Below are positions 41,674-47,183 of a DNA stretch of 47,183 bases, one piece after another (within the stretch, counting starts at the first letter, position 1; each line of letters begins with the position of its first letter). Origin of the DNA: Treponema sp. UBA6852 (lineage in GTDB: Bacteria > Spirochaetota > Spirochaetia > Treponematales > Treponemataceae); contig DKDI01000007.1 of NCBI GenBank assembly GCA_002449305.1, positions 1-47,183 of the forward strand, written 5' to 3'. A program made the position numbers and the translations under genes. Under the pieces are notes generated by a model. That model was not told the origin of the DNA. It saw only the letters and a program-made list of their open reading frames with translations, and did not search any database.

Positions 41674-41702
41674 AGTATTGCATAAAAAAAAAGAGGGCGC
41701 AA
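41674..41702 (-). promoter_or_regulatory. Predicted eda promoter
   Basis: On the minus strand, TTGCGC (41702-41697), 17 nt and AATACT (41679-41674) lie 7 nt before the ATG. The -35 is weak. A LacI-type operator starts 11 nt upstream, at 41713. Confidence 0.4.
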
Positions 41703-41712
41703 GAAAAACTTC

Positions 41713-41727
41713 TGGAAACGTTATTAT
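41713..41727. promoter_or_regulatory. LacI-type operator, site 1
   Basis: TGGAAACGTTATTAT shares TGGAAACGTT-TTAT with site 2 at 41896. The central AAACGTT with a CG core is the hallmark of LacI-family operators. It stands near the eda -35 region. Confidence 0.6.
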
Positions 41728-41764
41728 TTTTGTAAGAAAATTACAAAGAATTTATAAAAAAAGT

Positions 41765-41793
41765 TTGACAAACCGAATTGACACGTGTATACT
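41765..41793 (+). promoter_or_regulatory. Promoter of the LacI regulator gene
   Basis: TTGACA (41765-41770), a 17-nt spacer and TATACT (41788-41793), an almost consensus sigma70 promoter. The leader is about 110 nt long. Confidence 0.75.
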
Positions 41794-41895
41794 TTTTCGT
41801 GTTGAGCAACCGATTTTTCTTGTTTTATAAGAATTGTTGGTGTAAACTTTAAGCATTGCAGAACTTTTTGCTTTGCATTGTTTAATAAAATAATT

Positions 41896-41910
41896 TGGAA
41901 ACGTTTTTAT
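41896..41910. promoter_or_regulatory. LacI-type operator, site 2
   Basis: TGGAAACGTTTTTAT overlaps the first bases of the LacI gene start codon (41909). With site 1, 183 bp away, a looped repression complex over both divergent promoters is possible. Confidence 0.6.
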
Positions 41911-42907
41911 GGAAAGGTCCGCTTCTGTTGTTACAATTTCGGATATTGCCCAGGAACTTGGAGTTTCAAAGTCTACAGTGTCCCGAGTTATAAACTGCAA
42001 GGGGCGGATTGGCGCGGAAACCCGGCGGCGCGTAATGGAAAAAGTTCAGTCGTGCAACTATGTTCCTAATCCGATGGCAAAAGGACTTGTTTTGCGGCAG
42101 ACTTTCAATATTGGCGTTGTTATTCCAAAAAATGAAGAGGACAATCCGTTTTTTCAGAATTGCCTTGTTGGAATTTCTGAATCTGTGTATAAGGCCGGCT
42201 ATGACGCTTTGATTGTTGTTCAGAGCGGCGGAGATATTACTCCGTTAAGGCGGCTTGTTATAAATAGAAAGGTTGACGGCGTTATTTTGACTCGTCTTGA
42301 AGAAAAAGATGAATCCGTGGACTTTTTAAAAAGAGAAGGGATTCCATTTATTGCAATGGGCACACCCGGGGATGATGAGTTTTGCCATGTTGGAAGCGAC
42401 CAGATTTCTGGCTGCTATGAAATGACAAAGTTTATGATAAGCCGCGGATGTGAAAAAGTTGCAGTTCTTGCGGGCGATAGCAAAAACAGCGTGAACACTT
42501 TTCGTTTTGAAGGATTTAAAAGAGGACTTGCTTCTTCTGGAATATCATTGGACGGCTGTGTCGTTCATTGGAATCTGGAATGCCAGAAAGATGTTTTTTC
42601 TGTTTTGCCAGATATTATGAAGGAAAACCCGCAGTGCCTTGTTTGCATGGATGACATTATCTGCGTCTATGTGCTTAAATGGCTCAAGCAGAATGACTAT
42701 GAAGTGCCGGCTGACATTCAGGTGATTTCATTTTACGATAGCCAGGTTTTGGAGAACAATACGCCTCCAATTACGGCGTTGAATGTAAATGTTTCAAATC
42801 TTACAAAGAAGGCGGGAAATCTTCTTGTGGATATGATAGAAGGAAAAAAAGTTCCAAGCCACACAAAAGTTGGCTACGAGCTTAGAATAAGGGAATCTTT
42901 CCGCTGA
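41909..42907 (+). CDS. LacI-family transcriptional regulator
   Basis: The 332-residue protein has the LacI helix-turn-helix 'VTISDIAQELGVSKSTVSRV' and the hinge 'YVPNPMAKGLV', then a type I periplasmic-binding domain ('IGVVIPKNEEDNPFFQNCLV', 'VDGVILTRLEE', 'VISFYDSQVLENNTPPITAL'). It is divergent from eda and sits ahead of the sugar ABC genes, so it probably controls one or both, with autoregulation through the operator at its own start codon. The effector is unknown. No Shine-Dalgarno of note. Confidence 0.92.
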   Translation: MERSASVVTISDIAQELGVSKSTVSRVINCKGRIGAETRRRVMEKVQSCNYVPNPMAKGLVLRQTFNIGVVIPKNEEDNPFFQNCLVGISESVYKAGYDALIVVQSGGDITPLRRLVINRKVDGVILTRLEEKDESVDFLKREGIPFIAMGTPGDDEFCHVGSDQISGCYEMTKFMISRGCEKVAVLAGDSKNSVNTFRFEGFKRGLASSGISLDGCVVHWNLECQKDVFSVLPDIMKENPQCLVCMDDIICVYVLKWLKQNDYEVPADIQVISFYDSQVLENNTPPITALNVNVSNLTKKAGNLLVDMIEGKKVPSHTKVGYELRIRESFR

Positions 42908-42958
42908 TTCGCGGTTGGAATATAAAAAGCTTCATTGTTTTATAATTAGGAGGACAAA

Positions 42959-44158
42959 ATGAAGAAAGGTATTATTGCAGCTGTAGCTGTAGTATCTGCA
43001 GGTTTGCTCGCATTTACAGGATGCAGCAAGAAAGCTAAAAAGTCTGAAAAAATAACTCTTACTGTATGGGAGTCTCTTTTAGGACCAGATGAATTCATTA
43101 AACAGGCTGGAGCTAAATACACAGAGTCTCATCCGAATGTAGAAATCAAATTCGTAAACGTAGAACTTGGCGATTCAACAGGACAGATTGCCCTTGACGG
43201 ACCAGCTGGAGTTGGCGCAGATCTTTTTGCTGCTCCACATGATAAGCTTGGCGAGCTTGTTAACGGCGGACACGTTGCTCCAACAGCAAACGCAGACGTT
43301 GTTGCAAAAGAAGTTCTTGGCGCTTGTTCAAAGGCTCTTACTTACGAAGGAAAAATGTACGGATACCCAGTAAGCGCAGAAACTTACGCTTTGTTCTACA
43401 ACAAGGATCTTATTGCTGAAAAAGATGTTCCAAAGACTTGGGATGACCTTGCAAAATGGGCTATTGAATTCAACAAAAAGAATCCAGACAAGCGCGGATT
43501 TGTAATGGATGTAGGAAACGCATACTACTCAATTGTATTCACAACAGAAAACGGAAACCGCATCTTCGGTTCAACTGGAGCTGACACTTCTACAACATAT
43601 CTTAACAACGATGATGCTGTAAACGGAATGAAATTCTTCCAGTCACTCAGAAACGCTCTTGATGTTCCTGCTGCTGACCTTTCAACTGGAGTTTGCGACG
43701 CTGCATTCCAGGGCGGACAGGCTGCAATGCACATTACTGGACCTTGGAACGTAAAGAACTTTGTTGACGCTAAATTGAACTTTGGTGTTGCGCCACTTCC
43801 TTCACTTCCTGGAGACACAGTTCCGGCAGCTTCATTCTCTGGAACACGCGCTATGTTTGTAAGCTCATACTCTGATCATCCGGAAGAAGCAGCTGACTTT
43901 GCTCAGTTCCTTATCAGCCCGGCTATGCAGCAGCTCAGATTTGACATCACAGGAGCTATGCCAGCAATCAATGTAAAAGTTTCAAGCGAATACATTGGCG
44001 GATTCCTCAACCAGCTTGACTATGCATTCCCAATGCCTTCTGTTCCACAGATGTCTGCTTTCTGGGATGCTCTTGGAAACGCTTCAAAGAACATTTGGAA
44101 CGGTGCAGATGTTAAGAAAGAACTTGACGCTTGCAACGCTACAATCCTTGGAATGTAA
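42959..44158 (+). CDS. Sugar ABC transporter substrate-binding lipoprotein (MalE-like)
   Basis: The 399-residue protein has a lipobox 'LLAFTGC' (Cys22) and a family 1 extracellular solute-binding fold: 'TLTVWESLLGPDEFIKQAGA', 'YGYPVSAETYALFYNKDL', 'PKTWDDLAKWAIEFN', 'GGQAAMHITGPWNVKNF'. MalE-type proteins bind maltose or related oligosaccharides. AGGAGG ribosome-binding site. A terminator-like hairpin between it and malF would let more binding protein than permease be made. Confidence 0.9.
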   Translation: MKKGIIAAVAVVSAGLLAFTGCSKKAKKSEKITLTVWESLLGPDEFIKQAGAKYTESHPNVEIKFVNVELGDSTGQIALDGPAGVGADLFAAPHDKLGELVNGGHVAPTANADVVAKEVLGACSKALTYEGKMYGYPVSAETYALFYNKDLIAEKDVPKTWDDLAKWAIEFNKKNPDKRGFVMDVGNAYYSIVFTTENGNRIFGSTGADTSTTYLNNDDAVNGMKFFQSLRNALDVPAADLSTGVCDAAFQGGQAAMHITGPWNVKNFVDAKLNFGVAPLPSLPGDTVPAASFSGTRAMFVSSYSDHPEEAADFAQFLISPAMQQLRFDITGAMPAINVKVSSEYIGGFLNQLDYAFPMPSVPQMSAFWDALGNASKNIWNGADVKKELDACNATILGM

Positions 44159-44191
44159 TTTAGCTTTCTTGCTATTGTAAACTAAGCCTAT

Positions 44192-44240
44192 GGGCTGCCC
44201 AGAATTATCGAAAAGAATTTTTTGCGGCAGCCCTTTGTTT
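44192..44240 (+). terminator. Terminator/attenuator between malE and malF genes
   Basis: GGGCTGCC (44192-44199) pairs with GGCAGCCC (44226-44233), followed by TTTGTTTTC. Placed inside an operon, it should give partial read-through. Confidence 0.75.
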
Positions 44241-44242
44241 TC

Positions 44243-44395
44243 TTGCAAAATTTAAAAACAGTTTTATAAAAGACGGCATATTTTTGTCTGCCTTTTTAAG
44301 CACTTGTTGTGCGTTCCCACTGATTTAGGGTTTATCCAAACCGTAAAAACGGATGAGCCAAGGCCTTGAGCGTAAGCGTGCCTTGACCAGACGTA
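44243..44395 (+). promoter_or_regulatory. Structured leader and possible internal promoter before malF gene
   Basis: TTGCAA (44243-44248), 16 nt and TATAAA (44265-44270) form a possible promoter. Downstream are several small hairpins: GGTTTATCCAAACC, CCGTAAAAACGG, and CAAGGC...GCCTTG, where the last encloses CTTGAGCGTAAGCGT. They lie before the GAGG site of the next gene. No gene is seen in 44159-44414. Confidence 0.45.
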
Positions 44396-44414
44396 TTCAA
44401 TTGCGAGGTGTCTT

Positions 44415-45737
44415 ATGCGGATAGAGTCCGATGGAAGTTCTGCAAAAAAGGTAAAAGTTGCATCTTTATGCTTCATGGGATTGTCCCATATTATTTACCT
44501 TAAACAATATGTCAAAGGCGCTCTTTTTGCTGCCCTTGAAGTTCTTTTTCTTGCTTTTCTGCCAGTTACCTGCGGAAAGATTTTTGATTTGATTACTCTT
44601 GGCGAACCTCAGCCTGATATTCCGGTTAAGCTTCGCAATAACTCTATGTTTATGCTTATCGACGGAATTCTTATTCTTTCGATAGTTGCTCTTTTTGTAG
44701 CGGCTTATGTAATTTCGGTAAGAAGCGCAAAAAAATCCTATGAAGAATACTGCAGGACTAAAAGATTCGTTTCTCAAAAGTCCTCTTTGGAAGAAGTTGG
44801 CAACAAGGCGTTCCCTATTACAGGTCTTGCTCCTTGTGTAGTTATGCTCCTTGTGTTTGTTGTTGTTCCGCTTCTTTTTAGCGTTGCGGTTGCTTTTACA
44901 AACTATTCTGCTCCTAACAACATTCCACCTAAAAATACTGTAGACTGGGTTGGCTTCCAGAACTTCAAGGCACTCCTTTTCGGCGGAACAAACTGGTCAG
45001 CTGGTTTTGCACGCATCGCAATCTGGACACTTGTATGGGCTGTGGCTTCAACTTTTACCTGCTACTTTGGCGGACTTTTGGTTGCCGTTCATTTGAATGA
45101 AAGCGGAATCAAAATAGCTCCAGTGTTCAGGTTTATATTTATCTTGCCTTATGCGGTTCCGGCTGTAATTACAATGATTTTGTGGCGCCAGATGCTCAAC
45201 GGAACATTCGGAATTGTAAACAGAACTCTCATTGCCCTTGGAATTCTTGAGCAGGGAAGCACAATTCCTTGGCTTGGAGATGCTACGCTTGCAAAAATAA
45301 TGTGTATTGTAATTAACCTTTGGGCTGGATTCGGCTATTTTATGATGCTTTCTATGGGAACGATGACAGCGATTTCCAAAGATTTGTACGAAGCTGCAAA
45401 GATTGACGGTGCAAACGGACCTCAGATTCTGCGCCACATTACAATGCCTCTTGTTCTTTATCAGACAATGCCTTTGATTATTATGAGCTTTACGCACAAT
45501 ATCAACAACTTCGGAATTATCTTCTTCTTAACAGGCGGAGATCCGACGGTTGCAGATTCCACAACCACAATGGCGGGTGGAACTGATATTCTTGTTACTT
45601 GGATTTACAAGCTTACAATTACAATGCTTAGATACAACTACGCTTCTGTTATTGCAGTGCTTATCTTCGTTGTTCTTGCGCCGTTTGCTATTTATCAGTT
45701 CAGAAATACCAAGGCTTATAAGGAAGGTGAAGTATGA
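44415..45737 (+). CDS. Sugar ABC transporter permease (MalF-like)
   Basis: The 440-residue membrane protein has an N-terminal extension with two or three hydrophobic segments, then the permease core with the EAA loop 'YEAAKIDGANGPQILRHITM' that contacts the ATPase. 'GLAPCVVMLLVFVVVPLLFS' opens the core. Overlaps malG by 4 bases (ATGA). No ATPase gene is present in the window, so it probably uses a shared ATPase encoded elsewhere. Confidence 0.92.
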   Translation: MRIESDGSSAKKVKVASLCFMGLSHIIYLKQYVKGALFAALEVLFLAFLPVTCGKIFDLITLGEPQPDIPVKLRNNSMFMLIDGILILSIVALFVAAYVISVRSAKKSYEEYCRTKRFVSQKSSLEEVGNKAFPITGLAPCVVMLLVFVVVPLLFSVAVAFTNYSAPNNIPPKNTVDWVGFQNFKALLFGGTNWSAGFARIAIWTLVWAVASTFTCYFGGLLVAVHLNESGIKIAPVFRFIFILPYAVPAVITMILWRQMLNGTFGIVNRTLIALGILEQGSTIPWLGDATLAKIMCIVINLWAGFGYFMMLSMGTMTAISKDLYEAAKIDGANGPQILRHITMPLVLYQTMPLIIMSFTHNINNFGIIFFLTGGDPTVADSTTTMAGGTDILVTWIYKLTITMLRYNYASVIAVLIFVVLAPFAIYQFRNTKAYKEGEV

Positions 45738-46576
45738 GAAATTACCGTTCATTCAAGACAGTCAGCACAACTTTTTCTTATCTGATTTTTATACTGATTT
45801 CTCTTATTGTTTTTTATCCGCTTGTTTATGTTGTTGCCGCCGCTTTCGCTCCTGGAAACGGAATTGCAAACATGAATATTGTTCCTTTCAAGGACGGATT
45901 CACTCTCAAGCACTTTAAGTATCTGTTCTTTGAAACCCAGTACTGGCTGTGGTTTAAGAACACATTCATCATTGCTCTTTGGACAACGCTTCTTACTGTT
46001 GTGATTTCCTCATTGAGCGCTTATGTTTTTTCACGCTTTAAGTTCGTCTTTAAGCACACTCTTTTGATGAGCATGCTGATTCTTCAGATTTTCCCTTCAT
46101 TTGTAGGAATGATTGCAATCTATGTAATCTTGAACCGTATCGGCGGACTTGACACTTTGTGGGGACTGGTGCTTGTTTACGTTGCAGGAGGAATTCCGTA
46201 CAACACTTGGATGGTAAAAAGCTACATGGACACAGTAAGCAAGAACCTTGACGAAGCTGCAAGAATTGACGGTGCAAGCCACTTTAGAATTTTTGGAACA
46301 ATCATTCTTCCTGTTACAAAGCCGATTATCACATTCTTGGGAATCTCAAGTTTTACAGGACCATGGATGGACTTTATCTTCCCGAAGATGGTTTTAAGAA
46401 GCCCTGAAAAACAAACACTTGCGCTAGGCTTGTTCTCTTTCGTTTCTGATAAAAAGAACGAGTTTACAAACTTCGCAGCAGGCTCTTTGGTAATCTGTAT
46501 TCCGTTTGTAATCTTCTTCCTGTTCACACAGAAAGCAATGATGATGAGCATGGGAACAGCGGCTGTAAAAGAGTGA
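45734..46576 (+). CDS. Sugar ABC transporter permease (MalG-like)
   Basis: The 280-residue protein has six membrane segments and the EAA loop 'LDEAARIDGASHFRIFGTII'. 'AGGIPYNTWMVKSYMDTVSK' precedes it. It ends with 'MMMSMGTAAVKE'. With MalF-like protein it forms the transmembrane channel of a maltose/oligosaccharide-type importer. It is followed by a long A/T hairpin with a T-run that serves as terminator. Confidence 0.92.
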   Translation: MRNYRSFKTVSTTFSYLIFILISLIVFYPLVYVVAAAFAPGNGIANMNIVPFKDGFTLKHFKYLFFETQYWLWFKNTFIIALWTTLLTVVISSLSAYVFSRFKFVFKHTLLMSMLILQIFPSFVGMIAIYVILNRIGGLDTLWGLVLVYVAGGIPYNTWMVKSYMDTVSKNLDEAARIDGASHFRIFGTIILPVTKPIITFLGISSFTGPWMDFIFPKMVLRSPEKQTLALGLFSFVSDKKNEFTNFAAGSLVICIPFVIFFLFTQKAMMMSMGTAAVKE

Positions 46577-46584
46577 CCCTCGAA

Positions 46585-46631
46585 AAAAAATAAAAAACTG
46601 TGAGCAAGAGCGAACAGTTTTTTATTTTTTA
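46585..46631 (+). terminator. Terminator of the sugar ABC operon
   Basis: A stem of about 17 bp: AAAAAATAAAAAACTGT, a 12-nt loop GAGCAAGAGCGA and ACAGTTTTTTATTTTTT. It is also part of the first unit of the tandem duplication that follows. Confidence 0.8.
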
Positions 46632-46856
46632 ACCAATGTGCATTGAAATTTTCAAAATACTTGTGATTAAACATGAGCAAATATTTTGAAAATAACAAAC
46701 GCAAGGCTTAATACCCCGAGAAAAAAAACGACTGTGAGCAAGAGCGAACAGTTTTTTATTTTTTAACCAATGTGCATTGAAATTTTCAAAATACTTGCGA
46801 TTAAGCATGAGCAAATATTTTGAAAATAACAAACGCAAGGCTTAATGCCCCGAGAA
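46597..46856. repeat. 134-bp tandem duplication of a hairpin unit
   Basis: Copy 1 is 46597-46730 and copy 2 is 46731-46856 (ending in CCCCGAGAA). Over the shared length only three bases differ. The unit holds a hairpin (ACTGT...ACAGT), CAATG-TG-CATTG, and a 12-bp stem ATTTTCAAAATA/TATTTTGAAAAT enclosing TTG(T or C)GATTAA(A or G)CATGAGCAAA. Two of the three differences, T46664 to C46798 and A46671 to G46805, keep a base pair around a GATTAA loop. Confidence 0.8.
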
Positions 46857-46973
46857 CCTGCTAAAGTAAAAAATCTTCTACATTGCTAAAGATTGTGATA
46901 TTGCAATTTGAAATACAACTTTTTAGGAATATAATCCTGAATAGTAGGGGTGGTTGCAATTCATTCTGAAGGA

Positions 46974-47088
46974 ATACTTCCTAAGAGGCTAAGAGAGTAT
47001 TCCTAAGACCTGAAGTGAGTATTCCTAAGGGGCTTAGGAAGTATCGCTACGGCTCTTAGGAAGTATTCCTCAGCCTCTTAGGAAGTAT
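46974..47088. repeat. Array of six CTTAGGAAGTAT-type 12-mers in both orientations
   Basis: Forms ATACTTCCTAAG (46974), AGTATTCCTAAG (46996 and 47018) and CTTAGGAAGTAT (47033, 47055, 47077) are spaced 22 bp apart within each orientation group, that is about two helical turns. Spacing between the two groups is 15 bp. It may be a binding-site array or a recombination target. Confidence 0.7.
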
Positions 47089-47127
47089 CCCTTTTGTTTT
47101 TATGACAGAAAGTAAAAGTATCTTTTT

Positions 47128-47183
47128 TGTCATTCAGGGGCTTGAGACTATGTCATACTCCGGCTTGAATTTATGTCATTATC
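47128..47183. repeat. 23-bp tandem repeats at the window edge
   Basis: TGTCAT occurs at 47128, 47151 and 47174, exactly 23 bp apart. The first two units also share GGCTTGA in the middle, a motif of the GTCATT palindromic repeat family. The array may continue beyond the window. No gene lies in 46577-47183. Confidence 0.6.

Noticed and set aside
42915..42946. Promoter TTGGAA...TATAAT before the malE-like gene
   Set aside because: The spacer would be 20 nt and transcription would start inside the AGGAGG site, destroying it. More likely read-through from the LacI gene or another start.
46974..47183. CRISPR array
   Set aside because: The 12-mers and 23-bp units have no unique spacers of CRISPR size and occur in both orientations; no cas genes are in view.

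Overview
This window is most likely a chromosomal segment of a gut- or rumen-type Treponema (Spirochaetes). The evidence is the gene set: a fused IspD-IspF enzyme behind a CarD regulator, LuxS, a plant/trypanosome-type phosphofructokinase, an Rsm22-like methyltransferase, a lipoprotein with a formylglycine-enzyme fold, CheR-CheB, and beta-barrel proteins. Species is not determinable from the window alone. Base composition is moderately AT-rich, and the first 3 kb is visibly richer in A+T than the rest. I see no tRNA, rRNA, CRISPR array, prophage or intact insertion sequence.

Layout. 1-3 kb: four AT-rich hypothetical genes (an ankyrin-like secreted protein, a PH-like protein, two membrane proteins). 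3-8.2 kb: accessory secreted and envelope genes, namely a lipoprotein with a formylglycine-enzyme fold, an AAC(3)-type acetyltransferase, a transglutaminase joined to a probable barrel, and a secreted gene split by a frameshift. 8.2-9.3 kb: an XRE regulator and a dinJ-yafQ toxin-antitoxin pair. 9.3-13.9 kb: ispDF and carD, then M18 aminopeptidase, HAD phosphatase and luxS. 14-17.2 kb: a DUF1538 membrane protein, a double PII protein and birA in one overlapping operon. 17.2-20.6 kb: a lytic transglycosylase, and a LacI-like sensor/GGDEF diguanylate cyclase with a small partner. 20.7-25.7 kb: ptsI, der, a MerR regulator and rsm22. 25.7-31.6 kb: acyl-CoA synthetase, rlmE, a LysM-M23 peptidase, cheR and cheB. 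31.7-40 kb: a TPM protein and lemA, pfk, an outer-membrane protein, cstA and gdhA. 40-41 kb: an AbrB-PIN toxin-antitoxin pair. 41-46.6 kb: eda, a LacI regulator and a sugar ABC transporter (malE-malF-malG type, with no ATPase gene here). 46.6-47.2 kb: a 600-base non-coding block made almost entirely of repeats.

The most interesting signal is a roughly 150-nt element of four consecutive hairpins. It sits directly in front of two unrelated operons (DUF1538-PII at 14.0-14.2 kb and AbrB-PIN at 40.2-40.3 kb). In the two copies the loops, linkers and Shine-Dalgarno tail are conserved, while the stems differ in sequence yet stay paired. That pattern of compensatory change points to a structured RNA, or a mobile element that folds. 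A 134-bp tandem duplication downstream of malG also shows a compensatory base-pair change between its copies.

Other recurring patterns are these. Several operon-leading genes have a sigma70-like promoter whose -10 box lies only 6-9 nt before the start codon and have no Shine-Dalgarno sequence, which suggests leaderless mRNAs. A family of 72-74 bp GTCATT...AATGAC palindromic repeats lies between genes. Four terminators share a closely related GGCTGCC-type stem. All functions are inferred by reading motifs in the translations; no database search was run.
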